Positions 1 through 13,100 of a DNA stretch of 64,000 nucleotides are shown piece by piece. A program made the translations under genes and the position numbers. The notes beneath the pieces were generated by a model, which did no database searches, had not been told where the DNA came from, and saw nothing but the letters and a program-made list of their open reading frames with translations. The stretch's first letter is position 1, and the number at the start of each line of letters is the position of its first letter. The stretch is from Actinernus sp. WN-2022 (lineage: Eukaryota > Cnidaria > Anthozoa > Actiniaria > Actinernidae): positions 81,057,537-81,121,536 of the forward strand of contig JAOWCC010001589.1 in assembly GCA_030867875.1 (NCBI GenBank), given 5' to 3'.

Positions 1-56
1 TATAAAGAATCTACTGATCAGTTTAGTGATTTAATCATCATACAGGGCAGAGTCCC

Positions 57-57
<1 letters not shown>

Positions 58-87
<30 letters not shown>
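58..87. repeat. Poly-C tract
   Basis: About 30 consecutive C. Similar C-runs occur on the plus strand at about 3130-3152, 8390-8404, 13370-13393, 34413-34424 and 48435-48455. G-runs occur near 37881-37892 and 53971-53990. Confidence 0.95.
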
Positions 88-89
<2 letters not shown>

Positions 90-919
90 ACTTCTGCCCA
101 GTCCCAGAACCTATTCATAAAAAAGAAGCGTTTTAAAAAGTTGTGTAAAAATAAGAAAGCCCATACAATCAATGCTCGCCTGAAAGAGCTAGATTTCAAA
201 AATCCAAAGAAACTATGGAGGAAATTAAAAAACATTTTCCAAATAGGCAAAAATCGGGACAAACAGTGCTACCCAGTGGAATTAGAAGAATTTCACAAAC
301 ATTTTAAAGAACAAAATATTTCTGAAATAAACCCTATACCTAGCAGTCCCACAAAGCAAGGTCCATTAGATTACGAAATAACAAATAAGGAGATCAGAGA
401 TTCCATAGATAAACTAAAGAACAACAAAGCACCTGGGCACGACAACATTTTAAATGAAATTTTAAAATATGTCAAAGATAGTCTAATACTACCATTAAGA
501 TCACTCTTCAATATAATTCTAGCCTCAGGCGAGTACCCTCAAGAATGGAATATGGGATTCATAATCCCCATTCATAAAAAGGGAGATCGTTCGGATGTAA
601 ATAACTACAGAGGCATTACTTTACTTTCCGCGCTAAGTAAAGTATTCACTTCAGTCCTCAACCATAGATTAACCGAATATTTGGAGAGTAATGGCATTTT
701 AAAAAAAGAACAGGGTGGTTTTAGAAAACACCACTCCACAGTGGATAGTATTTTTATACTAAAAACTCTCATCGACAAATACGTTAAGAGTAAGCCTAAA
801 AAGAAAAACAATGTTCTGTTTTCCTGTTTTGTTGATTTCAAAAAGGCATTTGATAGCATACCTAGGGAAAAACTATTTAACAAAATACAAAAAGCGGGAA
901 TCGAAGGTAATTTTTATAA

Positions 920-1483
920 TAATAATAATAATAATAATTACATTTATATAGCGCTTTTTCCTATAAGTCCAAAAGCGCTTTACACCTAATTAAAAAACTA
1001 CATCTTATTTAAAATATATTAAAAAATCCTAAGTTAATTAAGCTAAAAACCATGATTAAAAATTACAATAAATTGTTGATATCCGAAAACTGATCAATAA
1101 AAAACTTTCTTAAAAAGGTATGTCTTAAGGCTCTTCTTAAATAGCTCTATTGAAGGACTAGATTTAATGTTAAAAGGCAGTGAGTTCCATAGCTTTGGCG
1201 CACATACAGAAAAGGCTCTATAGCCGTACGATTTAAGATTAAAAGTTGGCGCCTGTAACATTAACTTCGATGCAGATCTCAGGCTTCGTTGTGGAGCATA
1301 AGGCTCTAATAAATTACACAAGTACTGAGGAGCAGTGGCATTCACCACCTTATACGTAAACAGTAATATCTTAAATTCTATTCGCTGCTCAATAGGCAGC
1401 CAGTGCAATTCTATAAGAAGTGGTGTAACGTGGTCTGACTTGGGAGACAAGGTAACAAGCCTAGCCGCTGAATTTAGGACATA
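920..1483 (-). mobile_element. 5'-truncated LINE 3' end nested in the RT gene
   Basis: On the minus strand the frame from about 1483 down to 1094 encodes the C-terminal tail of a CR1/Rex-like RT: NSAARLVTLSPKSDHVTP, then ELHWLPIEQRIEFKI, then APKLWNSLPFNIK. It is followed by an AT-rich 3' UTR and ends in a (TAA)n tail at about 920-940. TTATAA occurs on both sides (914-919 and 1484-1489), which looks like a target-site duplication. Removing the insert returns the host RT frame exactly, since codon 915-917 is followed in frame by 1488. The copy is 5'-truncated, as is usual for LINEs. Confidence 0.85.
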
Positions 1484-2825
1484 TTATAACGTTCTACGAA
1501 CTATGTACTCAAATGACATTTCAGCAGTTAAGATAGGTAATGTAAAAACAGAGAAATTTAGATGCCATATTGGCGTTAAACAAGGCTGCATGCTTAGTCC
1601 TACGCTGTTTAACTTATTCATTAGTGACCTACCCGACAAATTCGAACAATCGGGTGTCGAAGAGAGAGTCACACTAGGAAATAACAATGTGAATTGCCTC
1701 CTTTACGCAGATGACTTAGTCCTGCTATCAACAACCTCTAAAGGCCTTCAAGATCATTTAAAGACACTTGAGGATTACTGTAACAGTAACCGTCTGGAGG
1801 TTAATATTACAAAAACTAAAGTAATGATCTTCAACAATAATGGCAAAAGAATGAATAACTACAAATTTTACCTTAAAAACAATCAATTAATAAATACCCA
1901 AATGTATAAATACCTTGGCCTTACCCTAAGTACATTCGGTAATTTTAGTTTAGCCAAACAAGAACTAAAAAAAACTGCGTTGAAGGCATTGTACAAAATA
2001 AGGAAGGAAACCGGTGTCCACTTCAGATCGAACATAAGTCTATCTATAAAACTATTTGACACGCTAGTTAAACCAATCTTACTCTACGGGAGTGAAATAT
2101 GGGGAGCGGATGATAAAGACCGCCTGATTCAAAATGACCCACTCGAGAACGTACATGTAAAATTCTGTAAAATGTTGCTTGGTACCAGTAAAACATCTGC
2201 CAACAATGGATGCAGAGCGGAACTGGGTAGATATCCAATTAAATTAGAATCTACATGTACTTTTAGAAGCATTAAATATTGGTCAAAGTTAATAACAAAG
2301 GAAAATTTTGAGCTTTCAAAAATTGCCTATATAGATTGTCTCCAGTCCCAAAAACCTGTATTCTGGGGAGAAAAAATAAGACATAAAATCTATAAACTTG
2401 GCTTTGGTCATATCTGGCTATCGCAACAAGACATATCTGATTACGAGGGATTCTTAATTCAAATTAAATTGAGATTACAAGACATGGAATACCAACATTG
2501 GCTAAGTGACGTATTTAACGACCAAAGAAAAAATCCCCACCACCGCAACAAACTTAGAACATATAGATTGTTTAAAACGGATTACAAAGTAGAAAAATAT
2601 CTCAACGCTGTCCCTAATATAAATCATAGAGTCGCTCTTACAAAACTCAGAATAAGTAATCACTGCCTACAAATCGAAAGAGGGAGGTACACTAGGCCCT
2701 ACACGAAACTGGAAGATAGAATATGCCCCACCTGTAATAAAAACTTAGAAGACGAGTTCCACTTCATTGTTAAATGTGAAACGTACGATACGATAAGAAA
2801 CGATTTTCATTGCACCCACCCTTAA

Positions 2826-3083
2826 AATTAATACAAAATACAATACAAGTTATATGTCTGATGACCATTTATTTAATTTGGTCATAAATCCACCCATGGA
2901 AGTAGCTCGTTTTGCAGCAAAGTATGTCTATGAGAGCATGATCTTAAGATCATCAATTTTATCGATTTAGCATCTAAATGTTAATGTTTACACTAAATTA
3001 TATTTTATTAGCGCTATATTCCAATGTACCATTTGTTGTGCAAGGAGCTAATAAAAAATATCTGTATCTGTATCTGTATCTGA
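2826..3083 (+). repeat. LINE 3' UTR and TGTATC microsatellite tail
   Basis: AT-rich sequence after the RT stop codon ends in AATAAAAAATA and three to four TATCTG hexamers (3060-3083). A simple-repeat 3' tail of this kind marks the end of the element. Confidence 0.6.
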
Positions 3084-3948
3084 GATTGACAGAAGTCATC
3101 AATGAAATGTCCCAGAATACATCATTTTGCCCCCCCCCCCCCCCCCCCCCCCACCGCATTTTTAGGACCTCCCTACGCCCCTGACTTACGAGTGAAAAAA
3201 CCTTCACTTGTATAGTGCGCGGCCCGAACCACACAGCGACCGATCGAATCCCGAGTCCCGAATCCCGAGTCCCGAGTCCCGAATCCCTCATCGTGCGTGT
3301 GCTCCACCTCTAATATTTGTAGCAAATTTTTCTATGGTCTTAGTTGATTATGCCTTCATAGCTCAGACGGGAGAGTGCGCGCTTAGCGTTCATGAGGTCC
3401 GGGGTTCGAGTATTAAAGAGAACACCATTTTCCCTCTTTTTCTTTTACTGGACAACATTATTTCTTTTAGCTCTCCTTTCCTCCTCCTGGTATTTTTCTT
3501 TCTTACCGAATATCATTTTAATATTAACCACAAAAAATCATAGCCTTTCAAAGGGATCGAACGAAAAACTTGCTTCAACCCCTCTATCCGAAATTCCTAG
3601 AAATCACAATTCCTAGAACTTTACGGCAGACAGAAAGCACGAATCTAACAGTGATCTGAAATTATTGGAGCTCCTCCCATAGGCTTGCCTATATATATAT
3701 TAAGCTTAGTTCTTACCCAATGCATGATTAAAAGTAAATTATATAAAGTGGTACGGTGCACGTATGAAATATGAGTATGTTCTATTTTATTTTGCCAGTA
3801 CCCTCCTGATTTTTGCTAGTGGATAAAGATCCTACTAGCAGACAATTGCTAGTGGAGTTAGAAGTTAAGTTTGAGCCCTGGTATGTTAAACGAGACTGCA
3901 TGAATGCAAATGTACATGTATATTGCTTGTGTAACTTTGTAATTCCAG
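3084..3948. other. Intergenic or intron sequence upstream of the first visible PC exon
   Basis: Contains a C-run (about 3130-3152), a short tandem repeat of the CCCGAGT/CCCGAAT type at about 3248-3288, and a tRNA-like head at 3351-3411. No coding exon was recognised. It is probably a PC intron that also contains the LINE at 1-3083. Confidence 0.6.
3351..3411 (+). repeat. tRNA-like SINE head (degenerate)
   Basis: Has an A-box-like TAGCTCAGACGGGAGAGTG and a B-box-like GGGGTTCGAGTAT in tRNA spacing. The acceptor ends do not pair (GCCTTCA has no TGAAGGC partner) and the anticodon stem fails, so this is a tRNA-derived repeat rather than a tRNA gene. Confidence 0.4.
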
Positions 3949-4111
3949 AATTGATCTTGTGCGTGCTCAGATAGGCGTGGCAGAAGGCAAGACATTGGAT
4001 GAGTTGGGTCTTGTACAGGATGCCATTAAGATCACCGGTGCTGCTATACAGGCTAGAGTAACAACTGAAGATCCTGCTAATAACTTTACCCCTGATACTG
4101 GGCGGATTGAG
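3949..4111 (+). CDS. PC: PC exon a: biotin carboxylase C-terminal part
   Basis: Acceptor AATTCCAG, donor GAG/GTATGC. Encodes [14 protein letters not shown] and ends GRIE. The Arg in [13 protein letters not shown] matches the active-site Arg of the biotin carboxylase ECRINAEDP-type motif. Starts with one base of a split codon. Confidence 0.95.
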
Positions 4112-7100
4112 GTATGCATCCAAATTCATAACTGCATGCCAGTTTCTACCTCCTCCCCTTCTTCTTCATTTCCGACTATCCTATCTTTTTTGTGTGATTG
4201 ATGATTTATTCTGTTTTACCAGTCGAAGGTGGATGGAGAACCTCAACAGGCTTAAAGCCTACGATTTATCATCCTTATCGCGAAGGTCCAACCATTTGCA
4301 GTTCGATTACAAAGGCAGCACCTTCTACTCAGTTATTTTAATACCCTTAGTGTTGGTCCGGCCGGGGTTTGAACCCGCAACCTCCCGCACGACACACCGG
4401 AGCTAAACCACTAAGTTAATTGGGAGGCAGTTAAAGGTCTCATAGGTCACTAACGATATTTATGTTACTGTTTCAAGGTATTCAGAAGTGGAGAGGGTAT
4501 GGGCATCCGTCTCGATGGGGCGTCAGCTTTTGCTGGTGCCATGATCTCTCCACATTATGACTCGCTTCTGACTAAAGTCATCAGTCACGCCAACAATCAC
4601 AAGGAAGCTGCTACTAAGCTCTACAGAGCGCTTACAGAATTTAGGATCAGGGGAGTAAAGGTATGTTGTAAATGCGATGGGTTACTAGTTCCTGTAAAAA
4701 GTAGTGTCGATCTGCGTCGGCCGGGAAGATAAAGCATGCTATAATCAATTATTAGTCGATTAAGGTATGCTAACCGCCGATAGGAGCGAGTAGCAGCTGA
4801 CGTTTAGTTCGCTAGCCCTTCGTCAGAGCAAAAACTAAATGTAAATGTTGTAAATGAAATGATCCATTCGAGAAGTAGAAAACATGAATAATAAGATCTT
4901 TCCAGCTAGGTTTTAGAAAAGCTATAAAGCCGGCTTTTCACAAGTGACATAAGCATAAGCAACATACGCAGACGCAGAAATTCATCGATCATTAGCGGCG
5001 GTTCTTATCTCACACTAGTGACATAAGCATAAGCAACATATGCAGACGCAAAAATTCATCGATCATTTTATTAGTGGCGGTGGTTCTTATCTCACACTAG
5101 CGACATACGTTGTAAGCATAAGCAACATACGCAGACGCAGTAACACATTGATCATTAGCGGTGCTTGTTATCTAACACCTGTCAGGGGTGGATCCAGGGT
5201 TTGGTTTGAGTAGTTTACTCTGACAGACCAATCAACTCATACCCCACCCACCCCACCCCTCCTAGTAATAAACTACCTAAAATTTAGAGGTTTGAAAAAA
5301 GTTGAGTAGTTTACGGAAATCACATAAACTACCCTGGATCCACCCCTGCCTGTGAGTAGAACAAGTACTGCTAATGACTACGGCACTACCTGTACGTTGC
5401 TTGTGCATGCTTATACAGCCGAATGGATATCGCAAAGATTCACACTTTACAGCGGGAAGTTTTTGGCCGATCTTTGAGATTTTTTAGACCATGTATTTCC
5501 TGATATTGAGGAATAAACACAAAACAGAATTTCAAGATACATAATATTATTATATATTTTGGGAGATATAAGTGCTTCTTTCGTACCCTTGTTTTTAAGT
5601 AAAATGCGAAAATTGTCAAAACGACACGATAGATTACAAAAAATATGCTGTTATAGATTAACTAACCATTGGGCTTTGTTGGTAACGAGTTAAAAAAGAC
5701 GATGGAATGGAAACTTGTACAGCAAAAGAGATATAAATGTTACTACAAAATATTATGTTTGCCAATTTCTTGCAAAACGTCAGGCATCTATGATTGCCAC
5801 TTCCAATTCTACCCGGTAATCTATATTTTAACAGCATGGGAAAGTACTGTGTTAACAAAAAAATCGAGAACACGAGACGGAGTATATCACTAGATGAAGC
5901 CGGGAGGAAAGGTTAATTGTGAATATTTAGCGAAAAGCGCCAATTTTGAATTAATCTAAGACCCCGTCCACACGTATCTGTTTTTTTTGAAAACGGATTT
6001 TTTGTTACGGATTGGCCTTCCGTCCACACGTAAACGATGAAAACGGTCACCAAAAACGGAACTTTTCGAAGACGCTCTCCAAAGTGGAACTTTTCGAAAA
6101 CGCCGTTTTCCTGTTCTCGTGTGGACGGCAAACAAGTCCGAAAACGGAACTTTCGAAAACGCTGACGTCACACCTTCGTTCCCAGGCTACTTTACAGAGA
6201 GAAATTTCCAACATGGCGGACAACCGAGTCACTGCATTGGCTTCTCTATTAATAAGTTTGATTTCAAGCTTACTCGCGTGTTTTCAACTTAATATTGCGT
6301 TATTAAATATCCAGGCTGACTACACGAGGAGAAGGCTTAACATTACCAGGCTACTGTGCATTTCATCCAGAAACCAGGATTGTTCCAAAATTTGAAAACA
6401 TGTTTCCACAATTGGACTTTTTCAGAGCGTGCTGGTTCATGTTAGTGTGCTAAAAGGTACAATTTCACACCTGCCAAACTCACCTACTTATTCACTGGAA
6501 GAAAGTTTGTTTTTTCTATAATGAAAGGTGTTTTCTTGTTTCAGACCAACACAGCATTCCTTCTTAACGTCCTCAAGCATGATGACTTTCTAAATGGACA
6601 TGTGACAACAGACTTCATCCTAAAGAATCCTGACTTATTTAAAGTTAAAATTAGTCAGAATCGTGCTCAGAAACTCCTCCATTACATTGGCAATGTAATG
6701 GTTAATGGGCCAGTCACGCTTCTCGCCACAGGGCTACAACCTTCGAAGAATGAACCAAAAGTGCCCGAGGTAAGATTTCCGTACTTAATTTGTCTCTAAT
6801 AGTCCAAAGAACGCAAAACAATATTTCGTCAACAATATTCGTTGTGAAACAACTTTATCCCCATATTTGTCACAATGACGCAATACAATGCAATACTTTT
6901 ATTCGCATTCCACAATTGTCTTATATGTTTACATGTTTCTATATTTAGAAGAAAAAATATTATCTATTTAAAATTATATATAAATAAGCTAAATATATTG
7001 GTAACATAATGAAATGCCTAGCGTTTAAGTAATGGTCCGCGCAAGAGGTAGGCATATGTTATGCATGGCATGTAAAAAGTGCTAATTGTAGTATTGTTTC

Positions 7101-10100
7101 AATCTTCCACCTCATTGGCTTAGACATTAAAATATATCTAAACTTGAAGAAGAAGAATATTTTTTCTTATTTTGTAAACAGATTTGAATTGCATTTTGTG
7201 AAAACTCTCATAACTTCTAATATGACGAACTTTCAATATGGAGAACATTTTTAAATTGAACGTTTTCTTGGTTATTGTTTTGCACTCTTCTGATTGGGCA
7301 AAATGTTCTCACACAAAAGAACTGCATTTTTAGTGGATTTAATTTCAGAAATTTATGAGTTAAGGGTTGATGAGTTGTCAGTATGAAAAACAGAAAATAC
7401 TAAAGTGGGGAAAGCAAATTGCATCTGAACAATAGAATTGTGCCTACCTCTTGCGCGGACTGTTACTTAAATAAACCAAAAAGTTTTACAAAATCTAGAA
7501 TATCAATGACAAATAATAGATTAGAAAATGCTATACACTGTCCTACATTAATATATGAATTGCGCAAGCTTGCAATGGTTTGCAACGGATTATCTGAAGT
7601 TTAAAATTTAGAGTGCGACTACTGTATTCGGGGCCACTTAGACAACGAGAACTAAACACATTGCAAAACGAAAATAAAGCATTCCAACTTACAAATCCTG
7701 GCATAGCCACGCGATGTTCTTCATTGCCTATTACCGCCCGATCGAAGCTCGAGCAAGTTGAAGTGCTATTGTTTTCTGCTCGACACTCATTAGGGACCTT
7801 ACGCACCGAGGACGGCAACGGCTGTGACTACTGGACGTAAAAAAGTGTTTTCTCGCGACATTAGGTGTTTATCGTTTCCATTATTGCTGGTTTTCACTCA
7901 ATCCCCAGAGATTCAAATGACAAATGACAAAGGGCATGGCGGCCATGTTGGTGCCCCCAACAAAAGAAGCTAACGAGGAATCTGTTGTTAAAGGTACACC
8001 AACATGGCCGCCGTGACGAAACCGGGCTTTACAACGTGAAATTTGAGGTTTTCACGTTATGTTTTTGCGGACAGCGGTTGAAATGTAGGTGACTGCGTGC
8101 ATTTCCCCTCCCCTCCCTTCCCCACCCCACATAATTTTTCATTAGCTGATCCAAAAGACTTATAATTTCATCAAAAATATTACCGCGCTTAATTAAAAAA
8201 AAACAATGTTAACGATTCCCTTTTTTGTCCTTAGTTGTGTTAGTTTGCAATTTTTTTTCATGAGTATACAATGTAGATAATGCACAAATAGCATTTGCAC
8301 AATTTTTGTTTTCTTTGGTTTGTTGTGCTGATCTTTTTTTCTCTTCCAATTCTCTTCACCTAATTTTTTTTGTGTAGTTGCCCAACTCCCCCCCCCCCCC
8401 CCCCTCCCTCAAAAATATAATGGTCCATCCCTTAACGCAGGAGATCTTTTCCTGACGCATGCTATTCCCCTCAATGTACCTGACTGATCTTCCCATGGCC
8501 CAGCGCATTCTATCATCTGTCAATCTAAATGTTTTTTTTTCCAAATGCAAATGTAGTTAGTATGAGCTCGACATTTCCTCCTTCGTCACGAATTCTTCTT
8601 CTAGCTCAAGATCTCTCCGTTCTGCTTCGACCTGGCTTTTGTAAAACAACACTTTTCAGGAACTCCTTTTTCAACCGCTTAGTTTTGTTGTAGAATGGCC
8701 TACCCCAGTCAACCTGTTGACTCTTTCAAACGAAAACTATACAGCTACTATTTGTCCAAACTCGGCTCTACTTTCGATGTTGACAGAACTAGAACTTGGA
8801 AAACCTACTACTCTAACTGCCGCTCCTATGACCCTTATTTCTGCTCATAGCACGTTAGGTTACGCCATGTAAAATACAGTTTTTACCTTTTTAAATCTTT
8901 TTAATTAGTATTTCTGATTAGTATTTTTGATTTGTATTTTTTTGTTAAGGTGAATTTAATATGGGACCCTCGTCCTGTTGTTCTTCCCTTCAGCTAGTTC
9001 AGTTTTTGTCCTTTCATCTTGTATTTAGTTTTTTTGTGTGTCTACCATGATTAGTTGTAAAGCTAATAAATATAATTATATAAATTTTAAAAAAGCTCTT
9101 TCATTACTGTGGTTATCCATGACGTCATGTCTGAACAACCAACTCCCAAAACAGTACTGTTTCATTTCTTAGGGAACGAAACAAAAACTAATAAAAAACT
9201 GAACATTTCAAGCTACGTCTTACTTCATTTCAGGTTCCAATAAAGAGCATTTCTTCCTATCTGCGTCCAAGTGGCTTCCGCGACCTGTTTTTGCAGAAGG
9301 GACCAGACGGATTTGCTAAAGCAGTCCGCTCAATGGACAGGCTCTTGTTAACAGACACTACATTCCGTGATGCACACCAGTCACTACTCGCTACGAGAGT
9401 TAGAACTCACGACATGAAGAAGATAGCACCATTTGTTTCCCACTACTTTGCTAACGCCTACAGCCTGGAGTGCTGGGGAGGTATGTTAAAGTGCCAGTAT
9501 GATTAAAAAAAAAAACTTTTTCTGTCCTCTTCAGATTTTGAAAGTAAAAATACCAATTACTTACCAGGCCAAGTGTGAAGTGGAAACTCCTACGGGAAGT
9601 GCGCTTATTTGAACCGTAATTTCCAGCACACGACTGTCCGCCATTGCTCGGTTTGGAATTAAGTGACGTCATCCAATCAACCCATGCAGAAGGGAATAGT
9701 AAGCTTTATATCAGAACGTCTTCAGAGTTTGCATTCAAAGTCGGAACCGTAAATAATGCCTTATATTATTCGCTGCATCGTGCAAGTGTTGATTGGATGA
9801 TGTTACGAACAGACTGCTTTAACGTTTGAAAAGCGAGTAATGGCGGAGTTTTCGCGGTCTACGTCTTAGCTGGGTTAATTAGTACATACGGATAACAGCG
9901 ATTTGTGTAATTTTGGGCCGAAATTGATTTTCGTCATAGTGGCACTTTAAGAAATATTTGCTAATGGAGTTGCACTCAGTCACACGTCTCTTTGTGTTCT
10001 ACCTCGATTGGATAAAATAGACGAGACGAGACAGAAGTTGAAGATTTATTTAGCAAATGACTCTTCTCACATAGCGTCATGTTGGGTCCCAGGAGGATAA

Positions 10101-13100
10101 CAACCTTTGTTTGTGCTGGTCTAACCTCGTTCTGAAACTGCTCAGTTCGAGGCTGACCTTCAAAACCTATTGTTTCCAGCCAACATGACGTCCATATCGG
10201 ATCCCAGGAGGATAACAACCTTTGTTTTTGCCAGTCTAACCTCGTTCTGAAACTGCTCAGTTCAAGGCTGACCTTCAAAACCTATTGTTTCCAGCCAACA
10301 TGACGTCCATATCGGATCCCAGGAGGATAACAACCTTTGTTTTTGCCAGTCTAACCTCGTTCTGAAACTGCTCAGTACAAGGCTGACCTTCAAAACCTAT
10401 TGTTTCCAGCCAACATGACGTCCATATCGGATCCCAGGAGGATAACAACCTTTGTTTTTGCTAGTCTAACCTCGTTCTGAAACTGCTCTGTTCGAGGCTG
10501 ACCTTCAAAACCTATTGTTTCTAGCCAACATGGCGCTACATGAGAAGGGTCAATTGAATTGTTTCGTCGCAGCTGTGGCCAATTAAAATCATCGTGCAGA
10601 GTTGAGTGGCGTAAATTAAACCAGGCCGCCAGGACAAGTCATGAAAAGCGCTGTTAAACAACCGAGCGGAATAACGAATAACTCTTTAATTCATATATTA
10701 TTCCAACTCATTATGACATTACGCTTTCCACTATAGGTGCGACGTTTGACGTAGCCCTGAGATTCTTGTACGAGTGTCCCTGGGACCGACTGGCTGAACT
10801 TCGTGAGGAGATCCCTAACATTCCTTTCCAGATGTTGTTACGTGGTGCGAATGGCGTCGGTTACACTAGTTACCCTGACAACGTGATCTATCAGTTCTGT
10901 CAGAAGGCCATGGACTATGGCATGGATATATTCAGAGTGTTTGACTCGCTGAATTATCTCCCCAACTTACAGGTATTGTATTAGGTAATGATATTGCAAA
11001 CCTAACCACCCATGTTCTCTTCTAAGCTTAGGTAAAATGGTTTCAATATCTCTGCAACAGATATGTACATCAGTTCAACATTTGTTGCATCATGTTGAAG
11101 CGGTGTTTAGTACTGAAATAACTTGCTAAAGATCTAGGAACGCGATCTTGAATTTTGTATTCAAGGAAGAGAAGGGAAGTGCTTTAATCGTTAATCAGAT
11201 ACTCCTAAATTAGTATACACTATACTAGGAGTATATATACACAGAATAATCTACAAGCTGAAAACTTTGAATAATAAATTAATTATGATACATTAATCAA
11301 ATCAGTTTAAAATTATAAATATGTTGAAATATATTAAAATCGGCGCACAGACATGCTATTTGGCAAATGTCAATAGCCTACTTCCGCGATATGCTTTACT
11401 TGTCACGCACAAAGGTTTCAATACGAGGCTCTGTGCTAAATTAAATTAATTATTTTCTCTGTGAAAAGAATAAATTTAATTTAGTACGGAGCCTCGTATT
11501 GAAACCTTTGTGCGTGACAAGTAAAGCATATCGCGGAAGTGGGCTATTCTAGCTAGATTGAAACTAAGCTATAAAAAGTTAGCATTGAAGGGAATTGATA
11601 GCAAGTGTGATCAATATTGCAAAGTAATTTGATAGATGGCATAGCAGCAGTCTTTTACACTATTTGGAAGTTCGTTACAGGAAAGATTATTGCAAGTTAC
11701 AATAGATCTGGGGTAAAAAGAAAATTTAAGGACATCATTGTTACACTGGAGTTGACGAAAATGATGTTCATTTGGGAGCCGGGATCGAGGAAATAAGGGA
11801 ATGGCCTCTGGAAAGATGACTTGCGTAGACCAAATGACCGCACGCAATTTGACGCAAATTTCGAACGATTCTCCATTTTGATGTGGATGTTTTTCTTTAC
11901 TTATGATTTCTTTTGCTGTTCCGAGCATTAATTACTTTCGTACCTTGTTCCACCGAGTGTTTAGAATTAGAAAAAGCGAATCATGAGCTCCAGAATGTTT
12001 TGTAACAAAATCAGACTTACGTTGATGGTCAAACGTCGAAAAACGTGCATTGACTTGCACTCAAGTTTTAGCTCGATCAACCTGAACTCAGGTCGGTGCA
12101 AGTTAGCACGACGAACGCAAATTAAAATCTTGCATTGACTTGGGACTGTTTGACCAGGGTTTAACAACTACTGAATTGGACAACTATTTCAACTTGTACC
12201 AAGCTTTCTCATTCCTAACATTCCATTTTGTTCCCAGCTGGGTATCGATGCAGCCGGTCAGACAGGTGCCATAGTAGAGGCAGCTATATCATACACGGGT
12301 GACGTCACCGACCCATCACGAACCAAGTACGATATAAACTACTACATGGATCTGGCTGCTAAACTGGCAAACTCTGGTGCACACGTCCTTTGTATCAAGG
12401 TGAAAGGAATCCAAGTGTAAATGTGAAAACGTGTGTTGTACGTGATTTATCATGTTGAGTTGTTCGTGATTTCTGTTGAGTTGTACATGTTGTACGTGAT
12501 TTATCATGTTGAGTTGTTCGTGATGTATGTTGAGTTGTTCGTGATGTATGTTGAATTGTTCGTGATGTATGTTGAGTTGTTCGTGATTTATGTTGAGTTC
12601 GTGATTTATGTAAAGTTACTGTATTTTTTCAGTCCTGTCCAAACCGCTTTTCGATATGACGACGGGAAGCTGAAATTCAAATTCGATATGTGGATTAGCC
12701 GAGTCCTGATTTTGATCAGCCTCTATGGTTGTTTCATGTCGTGTTAGAAATTCAGAAAGTCTTATTTTTTTGCTGTCCGAATCTTGAGTTTTTATGTATG
12801 CCATTACGCGAACCTGTTAAGTACAATGTTTACTATTTACCCACAAAGAAAAGAAAAGAACGAAGTTTTGAATTATAGAAATATGCCTTTAATAAGAAAA
12901 TGACGTCACAACAGCAAACCGCTGGTCGAATATCGCGAACTGTTTGGAATACACTTCAGTACTTTGACGGTAAACTCTCCGCAAAATTCAGACTTTAATT
13001 TGGGCCTTAGCAGGCTTAGGCGATATTTTTCACTGATTTGGATATTTCCGCAACTGTGTGTCCTTTTGGACGACAAAAACGTGCCAAAAGAAATGGTCTA

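Larger units (their letters stand above)
1..2825 (+). mobile_element. LINE (non-LTR retrotransposon) RT gene, interrupted
   Basis: Reverse transcriptase of a non-LTR retrotransposon, entering from the left edge (its endonuclease part would lie outside). The frame is open from about 108 to 917 and again from 1488 to 2825. RT landmarks in order are NYRGITLLS near 600, GGFRKHHST near 715, the first catalytic block FVDFKKAFD near 832, GVKQGCMLSP near 1577 and the YADDLVLLS active site near 1703. A C-terminal zinc knuckle of the form CPTC...H...C lies near 2725-2780. No RNase H domain is seen. The two parts are in the same frame and are separated by a second LINE at 920-1483. The 3' UTR runs to a TGTATC-type tail near 3083. 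Clade is uncertain (jockey/CR1-like by eye). Confidence 0.9.

Noticed and set aside
3351..3425. tRNA gene
   Set aside because: A- and B-box motifs are present but acceptor and anticodon stems do not pair and no 3' acceptor half exists.
4350..4425. tRNA gene on the minus strand
   Set aside because: The tRNA-like head runs into a SINE body and the acceptor stem does not close.
6012..6395. ORF containing [20 protein letters not shown]
   Set aside because: Lies in and after a CGTCCACACG repeat within a PC intron; no domain, no partner exon.
12433..12747. ORF with repeated MYVELFV peptide
   Set aside because: Produced by a 21-bp tandem repeat inside a PC intron and continuing into transposon sequence.
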